NCBI RefSeq assembly: GCF_947507565.1
Contig: NC_089176.1
Location: 3,534,001 to 3,598,000 of the forward strand
Length of the DNA stretch: 64,000 bases
Direction: 5' to 3'
Source: Oscarella lobularis
Lineage: Eukaryota > Porifera > Homoscleromorpha > Homosclerophorida > Oscarellidae
Shown: positions 1 through 9,800 of the stretch, piece after piece
Layout: every line of letters starts with the position of its first letter
Numbering within the stretch: the stretch's first letter is position 1
The notes under the pieces: generated by a model
The model's input: only the letters and a program-made list of their open reading frames with translations
Databases searched by the model: none
What the model was told of the DNA's origin: nothing
Translations under genes and position numbers: made by a program

Positions 1-574
1 GAACAGCCCGGAGTTGACCCTTAGAATCAACCCTCCACACACAGCACATACCATCCTAAGTCAAAATAAAGTGAGCAAAAAAATACAAACAATAGTTCAA
101 TAATTATTGAATCAAAATTATAATTTTTTTTCTTACCTCGTCCAGTGAGACGAGTCTGTGCCCGTTGGGATGCCAGTCGAGGCGTAAGACGGCTCTCCGA
201 TGAACGGCGACGATTTCGTCGAGCTGACGATCGTGATCGTTCCACGCCGTAATTTCGCCGTTTTCCCATCCGGCGACGAGCGTGCGTCGCTTGGGATGCC
301 ACGCCAGCGACGTGACGGGATGGGCGCGTTGCAGCGACGAACCGTCGACGTGTTCGCCCTTCGGAAAAGAGAAATTTGCATTACGGGACATTCTTGCGAG
401 GTTCTACGTTCGCACTTCGTCCAAATAGAGATTCACTGCGCCTTCGACGTCGCCGCTAGATCGTTCGTGTCGCGACGCGACGGCGAGAATCGCCTGGTTG
501 CTGTGCCATGCGATATTGATCGCCGTTCCGGCGCCGGGTGGCGATTCGATCTTGTGATCGAAGTAGACGGCCAT
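1..574 (-). CDS. IFT140: IFT140, N-terminal part (intraflagellar transport protein 140), runs off window start
   Basis: This is the 5' end of the IFT-A complex subunit IFT140, which works in retrograde intraflagellar transport in cilia. Exon 1 (416-574) starts with an N-terminus of the form MAVYFDHKIESP, the pattern expected for IFT140 N-termini. Exon 2 (137-358) carries WD40-type text with the motifs SLAWHP, GWENGEITAW and LRLDWHP. Exon 3 (1-19) would continue with a GQLRAV strand and is cut by the window edge. Introns 359-415 (57 bp, strong pyrimidine tract) and 20-136 have GT-AG ends. The remaining WD40 repeats and the TPR tail lie outside the window. The gene is head-to-head with DECR2, with 181 bp between start codons. 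Assignment is by recalled homology and is strong for the family. Confidence 0.88.
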
Positions 575-755
575 TCGGAGGTGGCTACCGCTTCAGCGGC
601 GAGAGATGCGTTCGTGACGCGTTTGGGAAAGTTGTCGTGGCGTCGAGATGCGGACGTTCGCGACGAGCTGTCACGAAAACCGCTTGGTGTTGGCAGGAAG
701 ATAGCGCGCGTGTATTCGCTCGTCGTTTCCCGGACGATTCGTACTGTAGCGGGCA
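575..755. promoter_or_regulatory. Shared intergenic region of divergent IFT140 and DECR2
   Basis: These 181 bp separate the ATG of IFT140 (minus) from the ATG of DECR2 (plus) and must hold both 5' UTRs and both promoters. No TATA box is obvious. The role as a bidirectional promoter is inferred from the geometry alone. Confidence 0.5.
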
Positions 756-2043
756 ATGAATGAAGACGATACGTGTCTCGAAACCTATAAGCACTTCTTT
801 GCAAGAGACCTGCTACGAAACAAAGTCGCATTTATTACCGGCGGTGGCTCGGGCATATGCTTTCGAATTGCCGAGATCTTCATGAGGTATAGACCGCTTC
901 TTGGTACATTTTACGTAACGGAGAGTTCTGCTTAGACACCAATGCAACGTTGTTATTGCAAGTCGCAAACTAGAAAGGGTCGAATCGGTAAGAAAATGCC
1001 AGAGCTTGTTTGGGAAACTCTAACAGTATCTGTGCATGTAGGCTGCGAAGAAGCTAAGAGATGCTACTGGGCAACGCTGTTTAGCAGTGCAATTGGACGT
1101 CAGAAATGTATTACACAGACAAAGCTAGGGTCTGGGTGATAGTACAGTGTCATTCTGTAGCCAACTGATGTGAATGTTGCAATAGAAAAAGCAATAAAAG
1201 AGTTTGGCAAAATTGACATTTTAGTCAATGGTACAATTTGAGCTTATTCCCTTAATGTTACTTACTGTTTACGTATATAGGTGCAGCTGGCAACTTTCTT
1301 TGTCCTGCGAGCAATCTAACTGCAAATGGATTCAAAACTGGTATCATCTATCCATATTATGCATACGCACATATTATGAACAAAAACTATAGTTATCAGC
1401 ATTGATACATTGGGAACATTTAACGTCTCAAAGGCAATTTATGACAAGTGGATGATGGTAAACTGTTAGAAACGAAAATACAGGTTGGTTCAACCTCATC
1501 TAGGAACACGGGGGAACAATTATCAACATAACAGCAACTTTGCACTACACAGGAGTTCCAATGCAGGTCAAAGAAAATGTAAGCCTTGCACTCCTACTCA
1601 TAAGTTACTTCCTCTTGCAGATGCATGCAGGAGCAGCAAAAGCAGCCATTGGTATAATTATAATAATAGCATTTAATAATAAACAGCATACCGTAGAGGC
1701 TATGTCACGTCACTTGGCAGTGGAATGGGGTCCCAATATCAGAATCAACTGCATTGCCCCAGGACCAATTGAGCGCACCGAAGGCTTTCGACGTCTAGGT
1801 ACACATATAACCGCAGCTTCTTCTGTAGAATGAGTTTATTTTCAAGGTGGAGCGTCCGCTGTAAAAGATGCCTATCAGGAAACAATCCCACTGCAGCGAT
1901 TTGGCACTAGAGAAGAAATTGCCAATGCATGTCTGTATTTTGCCAGCGACGTCTCATCTTACACGACTGGAGCGACTTTGGTCGTTGACGGCGGATCGTG
2001 GATGACGAGTGGAACACCGATGAAGACATTTAGCAAACTATGA
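756..2043 (+). CDS. DECR2: Peroxisomal 2,4-dienoyl-CoA reductase (DECR2)
   Basis: This SDR-family enzyme reduces 2,4-dienoyl-CoA esters with NADPH during peroxisomal beta-oxidation of unsaturated fatty acids. Ten exons: 756-886, 936-987, 1042-1107, 1161-1230, 1281-1340, 1393-1457, 1504-1566, 1621-1651, 1697-1798 and 1847-2043, giving 278 residues. Visible landmarks are the Rossmann motif ITGGGSGIC, the IDTLGTF stretch with the family's Asp, HAGAAKAA with the catalytic-type Lys, and RHLAVEWGP. The C-terminus is SKL, a canonical PTS1 peroxisome import signal, which separates it from mitochondrial DECR1. Oddity: the third glycine of the TGxxxGxG nucleotide-binding motif is Cys. METTL23 follows on the same strand 168 bp downstream. 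Confidence 0.95.
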
Positions 2044-2211
2044 CGAAAATGAAATGTTATTGCAGTACTGTAGTTTAGTTATTGCATTGTCGTCGTTCAG
2101 TGTATGGAATGCCTCAAAAAATATATAGACTACAATCACATTGTTTTGGTCATGTGAGTAAGGTAATCATCACAGCCAAATACGGGAGATTCTCTCGAAA
2201 AGAACAAAAAA

Positions 2212-3082
2212 ATGACCGATTCGAAGACTTTCGAATTCGTCGACGGCGACGAGAGCTTGTCGATTTGCACGCGCGAAGTAGGACTTACCTTCAGGTAGAC
2301 TCTTTGAGCTTCAATCTGCCTGCAGATTCTCGACCCGTCTTATGGGATGTACACGTGGCCCTGCGCTCCGGTGCTCGCCCAATTCGTCTGGCATAATCGC
2401 AAACAAGTCGCCGGGAAACGCGTCATCGAGGTTTGGCTGGCGTTCTCAGAGGACGGGAACCTGCAATTTCTCACGTGGTGTCCGTAGTTGGGAGCGGGAA
2501 CTGCGTTGCCCGGCATGGTCGCTTCGAAGTGCGGTGCCGAAGTCGTGCTGACCGATAAAAGTGAGCCTCCCGATTTGCTGGAAAATTGTAGTCGGAGCTG
2601 CAAAATGAATCACCTCGGAGACAATATAAAAATACTTGACATCACGTGGGGGCGATTTAATTCAAATATAATGAATCTTCCGCCAGTGGATTTTATCCTG
2701 GCATCGGATTGCTTTTACAATTCTGACGGTACATGGCACACATATGCGCATAATAAACCTACACTAAATGAAATTATCACAGATTTTGAACCCGTTATTG
2801 CAACAGTCTACTACCTCATGGAAAAAAATCCAGCAGCTCATATGTGGACAACGTACCAAGAACGAAGGTATAGAAAAAAAACCCCTGCCTATGTTTAGTT
2901 TCATTTTTCATTAAATCAGCTCAATGCGATCTATTGCCTACCTGCTAGACAGATGGAACATGAAATCAACAGAGATTCCTCTAAAGGACTTTAACGCGGA
3001 CGACGACTTCATGGCTTCCGCTCACATACCCGCCACAAGCGATATATACTTCTTCGACATCCAATTCAAACACCCGCGATGA
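2212..3082 (+). CDS. METTL23: METTL23-like methyltransferase
   Basis: This is a seven-beta-strand, SAM-dependent methyltransferase of the METTL21-23 group; human METTL23 is reported to act as a protein arginine methyltransferase. Five exons (2212-2277, 2326-2430, 2488-2728, 2783-2867, 2920-3082) give 219 residues. Key motifs are LDPSYGMYTWPCAPVLAQ near the N-terminus, the glycine-rich SAM-binding strand LGAGTALPG with ASKCGAEVVLTD, and LPPVDFILASDCFYN, where other family members have D-x-x-Y/F. The start was chosen because it gives an open first exon with good context (aaaaaaATGA) and keeps phase. The nucleotide-binding loop is split by the intron at 2431-2487. Substrate is not predictable from sequence. 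Confidence 0.9.
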
Positions 3083-3161
3083 TATTTTTTAAAAGTCCCG
3101 TTAGACCGTACCAAAAATTTAATTAATCAGATACTATTATCATCATTAAATACAGTCGCCT

Positions 3162-4394
3162 CTATTTCTTCTGCGCAAACGTCAAATCGGCTTCAAGTCG
3201 TAACCGTCGCTGACACGCGCCCATCCCAAACTCCTTCGCGTCGCGCTGCGTCACGCGTAAACGCTCGAACTCACCTGACGCGACCAAAGCTCGTCCTCCC
3301 TCCCAGGCAAACGTCACGGGATCGGGCGGCAACCAGACGCCGACGTCGTACTGCGCCGGCACCAGGGCACGTACGTCACGATAAACGCGCTCGCAAAAGC
3401 CGGGCAAAGCGGCATTGCCGCCAGTAAGAACAATATTCCCGTATAGGTGCGGATGTAGAATCTCTGGAGTCGCCGCTATGGAATGGATAATTGCCTCGGG
3501 TATACCGCACTGCCGTATCCCGATGTCAGACGGCGAGAATAGAAGCTCGGGAACCGAAAAACGTTCGTTTGTAAAACGAATAATTTGATCGTCGGGGTTA
3601 GTCGTCGCACTTCCGGAGGATATATCACGGACGTAGCCGCGACGCGTGCGCGCGAAATCGGGTAGAACGTAGTCGCGCGCAATTGTATTGCGTCGAGGAT
3701 CGCGCGCGCGCGCGACGGCCATGTCCGCGCCGACGTCGAGCGAAACGTAGCAGACGTCCTCCTTCGCCTGATTGATCACGTGCGTCTCGTCCATGACGTT
3801 CAATTGACGATAGGAGACGATGTCTTTGAGATGATTCGTCAGGACTTTGCCGCCGACGTCGATTCGACGCACGGCGTCGCTGATCGGTCGGCCGGCGTAC
3901 GTCGGAACGACGTGCGTGAAGGAGAAGCCCGTGTCGATAACGCACGCGGCGACGGCGGCGGGAAAACGGCGGTGATAGGCGGCGGCGCTCAGGACGGGCG
4001 CCGGGCAGCGAAAGAACGATTTGAACTGGAGTTCTTCGAGTGCGATCTCGTTCAGCGATTCCTGTATCGACGCGAAGTTGAAACACGGTTCGGTGAGTAT
4101 GAATGAATGACTGGTCGGCGTGACGTCACCACTAGCGAATAGCTGAAGCCATATGCGCTTCTCGACGTCCCAGTTGACGAGATAGCCGCGTTGGTGCGGA
4201 TAGACGAAGTAGAGGCCGGAGAGATCGCGACAGTCGTCGATTTGAGTGCCGACGAACGTTCGACGACGTTCGCTTTTCGCTTTCGTAATGCAGTTCGGTG
4301 CGATGCGTGGTCGCGTCGCCGTCGCGATGCCGATTTTCGCCGTAAATGCGCCGTTGTCGAGTACGAGCGTCGAACTGGCTCCGTGAGCCATCAA
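3162..4394 (-). CDS. ACTR6: Actin-related protein 6 (ARP6)
   Basis: ARP6 is a nuclear actin-related protein and a subunit of the SWR1/SRCAP remodeller that deposits H2A.Z. A single uninterrupted frame encodes 410 residues, close to the family length of about 396. Diagnostic text includes TLVLDNGAFTAKIG at the N-terminus, GYLVNWDVEKRIW, a SIQESLNEI helix, SYRQLNVMDETHVINQ, NIVLTGGNAALPGF and FAWEGGR. The first Met (4394) is followed by a second at 4391 and either may be used. It is one of few intronless genes here, which could reflect retroposition or simple intron loss. It is head-to-head with POP7 and tail-to-tail with METTL23. Confidence 0.95.
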   Translation of the reverse strand: MMAHGASSTLVLDNGAFTAKIGIATATRPRIAPNCITKAKSERRRTFVGTQIDDCRDLSGLYFVYPHQRGYLVNWDVEKRIWLQLFASGDVTPTSHSFILTEPCFNFASIQESLNEIALEELQFKSFFRCPAPVLSAAAYHRRFPAAVAACVIDTGFSFTHVVPTYAGRPISDAVRRIDVGGKVLTNHLKDIVSYRQLNVMDETHVINQAKEDVCYVSLDVGADMAVARARDPRRNTIARDYVLPDFARTRRGYVRDISSGSATTNPDDQIIRFTNERFSVPELLFSPSDIGIRQCGIPEAIIHSIAATPEILHPHLYGNIVLTGGNAALPGFCERVYRDVRALVPAQYDVGVWLPPDPVTFAWEGGRALVASGEFERLRVTQRDAKEFGMGACQRRLRLEADLTFAQKK

Positions 4395-4520
4395 ATCAAG
4401 CGCCGATTGGCCGTTTTAGGTGGTGAATGACCTAGCCGCGGCGAATTTTCGGTCGGAATGGAATCACGCGCACGTGTGAAGCGTGCTTTATACGTCGCGT
4501 GCGCTAGAGTAGAAAAAACG
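4395..4520. promoter_or_regulatory. Shared intergenic region of divergent ACTR6 and POP7
   Basis: Only 126 bp separate the two start codons, so transcription in both directions must initiate inside or very close to this segment. A CACGTG E-box core occurs at about 4470-4475. Function as a bidirectional promoter is inferred. Confidence 0.5.
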
Positions 4521-5276
4521 ATGGCGTCCGCCCCGCCAGTCAAAGGGAAACACTGTAGGACATTGATATGTCGACTTTTCATCCTCTACGACGTATCTAA
4601 TTGAAAGATTCCCATCACAAACGAACGCCGCGTCGGCAATCGACCGAAACGCGCAACGACGTCTACGTGAGCCGATCGAGTAATTTCAAACTCCAGTTAG
4701 AACGTTGCGAGGCTCTTCTCGACAAGGAGTAGGATTGTCTAGGAGGTCTTCTGCATCGTTCAAACTTCGTTCGGGGGTCTAGATTCGACGAGATCGTCAT
4801 CCACGGTCTCGGCGCCGCCGTCAATCGAGCCATTCATCTAGCTCTGCAATTGGAGGAGCGAGGGGCGGGAAAACGCGCTGTGAGTCCGGTGAACCCCTTC
4901 TAGGGGGCCCCTCTTGAAGTTTTCTTTCGAGGTGTCTGCTTCCACGTCAACTGTTGAGCTCGTCGACGATTTTGAAGCGGAAGATGAGGTGAGTGAATGG
5001 GTTCTGATTTCCTGCATTGATCCGGGTTTTTTTGCGCAGGAAGGCTACAGTTACAGCGAAACGAGAAACAACTCGTCTATATCTATCCGCGTGTTGAATC
5101 GACCTGCCAAAGTGACGGAAGCTGTTTCGGTAACAGAGAGTCGAAAAGGTGCTGGTGTCTTGGAGACGGGACAAGACGTTGGCAAGGAGACTGTGGCCTT
5201 GAAAGATGTCGTTGGTAGTAGAGGTTCCTCTAGACGCAAGTCGTCAAAATCAATTGAGACTATGAAGTCTTCCTGA
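4521..5276 (+). CDS. POP7: RNase P/MRP protein subunit POP7 (Rpp20)
   Basis: POP7/Rpp20 is an Alba-like protein that binds, with Rpp25, the P3 region of RNase P and RNase MRP RNA, needed for tRNA 5' maturation and rRNA processing. Five exons (4521-4554, 4608-4728, 4783-4879, 4932-4988, 5040-5276) sum to 546 nt, 181 residues. Diagnostic stretches are TRNDVYVSRSSNFKLQL, DEIVIHGLGAAVNRAIHLAL, ASTSTVELVDDFE and TRNNSSISIRV, in the family order. The N-terminus was set by phase matching of a tiny first exon (MASAPPVKGKH). The protein carries a C-terminal extension of about 60 residues rich in Ser/Lys beyond the conserved fold, unlike the short human protein. Confidence 0.93.
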
Positions 5277-5414
5277 TTGTTCAGGAGACTTACCTTTTCT
5301 TTCTTTACTTGGGCTTTGCGCTGTTTTGTTTTATGACAACGTATAAAAATACTTTGGTGATTAAGTAATAAAGGTGCTTGCAATTGCACTTGTCTCTCAG
5401 GGTCATCTCTTCCA

Positions 5415-6801
5415 TCACCACCACCAATACCAAACGTCCCGCGAAAGAAAGGCAGCAATGACTCTCTGTTTGCTATTGCAATCCAAGTCAATTTGGAAGC
5501 TAAACGCAGCAATAGACATCCCTTCTGATTGCAAAAACGAATGGCAGTCAATCTGTATTTCAAACACGTTGAAAATTCCGTGAGTGTAGAGAAATTCCAA
5601 AAATCTCTCCTTCATTCTTTTCTTCATTTGATCTGATTGGCACTCATTCGTCATCAAAAATGTAATGTTGTAAACGGTAAGATGAGCACCGCTTCCTGAT
5701 TCATAACCGCCGCTTTCCCATTCATAATTGCCGCTTCCTGATTCATAATCGCCGCTTCCTGATTCATTATAAAAAACAGATTCACAGAGTGAGGTCGATC
5801 CACTCCAACGTTGATCAGCTTCACATGTTCTCGTTGAGGAGCCAATCAACTCGTATCCCTCGTTACATTCAAGAGTGCACGTTGACTTGTACACCGCCGC
5901 TTTGCACTCACCTGTAGCCGTTCCATTGAGAGGAGCAAAAAGATCAGGACACTTAATAGCTTCAGGAAAAGAACTCACGCAGTGTTATAGACGCACAAAA
6001 AGTACTTTTACCTTCACATTGGCCGGAAGATACATTGGCCTTGTGCCCAGCATTGCAGTCACAGGTAAATCCAGAGCCTTCTAGACACGTGCACTTTCCA
6101 TTTGGGCACTCATTGCTGAAACAAGTCTCAGAGCTAATACTACCTATGTCAAACGTGCTACAGGAGTCAATCGTCTTGAACGATCCAATAAAGAATTTGG
6201 GATCAGAGCATAGAGCAATGGTCTCAAATAAATCAATGTCACTCCCACAAAATCCCAGAACAAAAATACTCACGCCGTTGTCTTTGAGCTTGCGAGCGGA
6301 TTCCACAGCAGCTTGATCGGCGTCATTACTGTTCACAAAAATGACAACGATCTTATGACGAATAGACGGTCGCCCCGAACTCAGAATTTCCCAGGCGCGA
6401 CCAATCGCGCAATTCATATCGATGGCCCATTCGCCCGGCTCGTACGAAGTCGTTCGCAGCCATTGCCTCAGCGTGCACTTCGCAAGAGACGAATTTCGAA
6501 TCGAGTCCCAACGACGATCAAAACGGCGAAACTCATACGTAGGGGCCGATTTTAGGACGGAAGCGACTCGAACGCCCTTGGAAGAGATGCTGAATGAACC
6601 GAGGACGACGTCAATGAGCTGAAGTTGCGGTTCGAGTGAACTGGTTCCTCGATCGAGAACAAAGACGACGTCAGCTTCGCCTTCGAGCTGCGGCTTCAGC
6701 GCGCTTAGAAGTCGAGTCTGTAAAGAAGACGATTTCGAAGCGGGTCGTCCTGAACAAGCTACGATTGCGAAAAGAATAGCCAGAGAATTTGCAAGCAACA
6801 T
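5415..6801 (-). CDS. Short secreted vWFA-EGF-sushi protein, SVEP1-like copy C
   Basis: This is the third and most divergent member of the local SVEP1-like cluster. Start at 6801 is preferred because the next residues (MLLANSLAILFAIVACSG) form a signal peptide; an upstream in-frame Met exists at 6867. Order: von Willebrand A domain (about 6080-6740), a Cys-rich EGF-like piece (CPNGKCTCLEG) by about 6015-6120, one sushi/CCP domain (about 5770-5960, CPDLFAPLNG...WSGSTSLC), a Gly/Ser/Glu/Tyr repeat, then a stretch resembling the SVEP1-specific region that follows its N-terminal sushi domain. The metal-binding DxSxS motif is degenerate (DRGTSS). The C-terminal boundary is uncertain: the open frame ends in tryptophans at 5415. 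Only 91 bp separate its start from the stop of gene B. Confidence 0.65.
5690..5770 (-). repeat. Imperfect 21-nt tandem repeat in coding sequence of copy C
   Basis: On the minus strand the unit encodes variants of the heptapeptide YESGSGN/D. Three to four imperfect copies are visible (SGSGDYES, SGNYEWES, SGGYESG). It forms a low-complexity acidic linker between the sushi domain and the C-terminal region. Confidence 0.7.
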
Positions 6802-6892
6802 CGAACCATAGAACGAGGCCACGTGTGTGTGGTTAGACGTCACGTGGGAACAAAAGAAACAAGACAAAACGACAAACCAATTGAATAATACG

Positions 6893-9800
6893 CTAACCTA
6901 CCCATACGTTCACAGCATACGACTTTTCAGCTCCTCCTTGATCCACAAAGTCTGCTTCGGACATGGATGACATGGAGGAACGAGCTGCGTACGTCACCAT
7001 GCCAACAGGTGCCCCATCCGGCAGAATACTCATCGAAGATCCCGCTGTCGAACACACGGAGATCGACAAGCAACAGCACTGGACTCCTCTTCTGCAACAG
7101 TGAGCAATGTACGAACGAAGAGTGCTTTGTGACGCCGACAGGCAAGATCCAGCCGATATCGTCCTTCCGTTATCAGACCGAGTAAAGCGAATTTCCTTGC
7201 CGTCGACCATCCAAAACGCTTCGGAAATCATATCAGCATTGTCATTCGGATTGACTACGTTTCCAAACGACTGCAAACGATCTTGCCAGAATGTTGATCC
7301 AGACCAGCGAATTGCATCCGCATTTGACAGTCGAGCGACCAGAGTCCAGCCTTCCTCAGTTCTATCCGACATGTCGCAGTAAACTTGAAACGGCTCGACT
7401 CCGGTATGAGGATAGATCCAATAGAAATCACTGCCGCGACTGCAGCCTCTTTGAGCAATATCAGCACAAGAAGAACCTAAATAGTAACCAAGATTTTTTT
7501 CTTTTTTTAAACTCTTCCGCGCATCAAACCTTCTGCATATACGATTCTAAAGTCCTTGCCACTTGACCGGCCAGTTCCCGTCCAGTATCGCAACCAGAAG
7601 CTTCTCCAACGCAGATCGACGACTCGTTGCTCTATCGACCTCGTCAATAAAACCGGTTCATCATTCTGATCTTGATCGCTTGAAATTGGATCCGGAGCAA
7701 TTTCGATGCGACCGTCCAGTCTCAAATTGAAGGAGACGAACGACAGTTGAAGACACTCGTGTTTCGTTATCGTAGGGTTCGGTCTCACGACCCAGTAGCA
7801 GTTAACACCCCTAGGACTTTGTTGCACCGATCGATAATTTGGAGAGAGCACTTGACCTCTGGGTTGAAACGTGGATTCATAACCGCCGCATTCTAGAAAT
7901 ACAATTACGCGCGCGTCAAAAAAAATACACGGTCCATCGTACGCGATTCGGAGAATTTTGCCCAAAATCCCTGCCCTGGTTTGCCAAAGCTGCCCGTCAC
8001 AAAACGAACGTTCAGTCTGTTCGACCTGGCCGTAACCGGACGAGACAGCGATACCGTCGGTCCGCATATTTTGTTCAATAGAGTTCCGAATTCCGCGTGG
8101 CCGTCGCGCACTTCGACGCAGTCGTCTTTCCTCGTGAGCGCGACTCGGTAAAACGAAAGAGTGGCAAACGTTGACGGCGACGACGTCGTAATTCGCCAAA
8201 TGCACTGTAAGTTGTTTTTATACCCAGCCGCATAGCCGGGCGAGAGGATGTCACCAGACGAAGCGGAAAAGTCCTGGCCACAAGTAGTACCTAAATAAAC
8301 GATTTGGTGTATTGATCGAGTGCGTGTGCTAGAAAGCGTTTCCTTACGAACACACTGCGGCATTGTTCCCGTCCACTGCCCCGTGACACATTCGCGGGTA
8401 GTGACACCCAAAAGCCGATAGCCGTACTTGCACGTAAAGGCCACCACCGTCCCGTGAGTTCGCCCCGTTGTCGACATCTCACCATTCATAGGTGGTCTCA
8501 GTTTTCCACATCTTATAACTAAAGAGAGAAGAGAGTTGGTTTATTAATTTTTAGCTATCAGGAATTAATGTATCTTCTTGCTTCTGCACGTCGGTTGCTT
8601 GGCCGACCATCTGCCACTTGCCCTGCAGAGTCGGCTACTTGCTCCAACGCGACTGTAACCATCGTCACACGAATAGTAAACGCTAGAGCCGTACGTGAAT
8701 GTAGAGCCCAACACGCTGCCGTGACGTATTTCGCCCGGCGGACCGCAATTCTTTACTGTCACACACAGCAATCAAATAGGAGTATATATATCTTATGGGA
8801 GTAAACAATCTTCTTACGAATGCACATTGGCTGCTGTCCCGACCACAATCCGTTTGCTTGACAAGATCGAGATGCGGATCCGATCATTCGGTAGCCTCTG
8901 ACGCATCGGAAGCGCACAACATCACTGTAATGACGTCCTTTTCCAATTCTTCTGCCTTTTACAGGAACGTTCAGAATTTGACAAGCAACGGCTACAAACA
9001 ACAATTTCATAAGACTTTATTGCTAAAAAAGTATTAGCTTACGTCGACATTTTGGAACTCGACTGCTCCACCGTCCGGATGCCAAACACACTGCCATCGA
9101 ATTTCCTCTTAGGAAATGTCCGACGTCGCACGAATAGCTTGCAACGAAGTCAAACGAAAATGCTCGGGCGTTTATCGTTCCATTTTGCAGTTGACCGGGA
9201 CTCCCGCACGACACGTCTACGTTTATAGATCGGTTACAACGTATGAAATGCGCTGGTACTCACAGGTGCACGTCGGCTGCTTTCCGCTCCATATTCCGCT
9301 CGCCTGACATTGCCGAGAAGAATCTCCCGTCAATACATTTCCTGGTAAGCAGGCGAACTTGGCCAACGACTGGTATTCGTCTCCGTCGGCGGACATGGTG
9401 CCGTTACGCGGAGCTTTGATGAAACTGCACTTGACCGCTGCAGGGAGAAGAAAAGACGTTAGCGAAGTTTTATCTGACGGTCTGCGCGGCTAGACGCACG
9501 TCTACAAGTGGGAGCGACTCCGCTCCATTCGCCGTTTGCCTGGCAACTTCGTCGGGATGTTCCATTCAAACGATAGCCCTCGTCGCAACTGTAGCGAATT
9601 GTATGAGGAAACGTGAATTCGGTTCCAGTTACGAAGCCTCGATTCGGAGGCCCAGGGTCACCGCAGGGAACGCCTGGACGAAAATAAGAAACAGTAGTAC
9701 AATTTCCTTTTATCTACCTTGGCACGTTGAGTTGTCTTCTGCTAAACCGTAGCCCAATTGACACGAACACTTGTATCCTCCAATTTCATTCTGACACACT

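Noticed and set aside
200-763. A 187-codon plus-strand open frame
   Set aside because: It is antisense to the IFT140 exons and runs into the DECR2 start; no motif supports it.
3625-4086. An Arg-rich 153-codon minus-strand frame
   Set aside because: It is an out-of-frame shadow inside ACTR6.
5051-5563. A 170-codon minus-strand frame continuing copy C into POP7
   Set aside because: Most of it is antisense to POP7 exon 5, and the POP7 reading is supported by homology. Copy C more likely ends near 5415.
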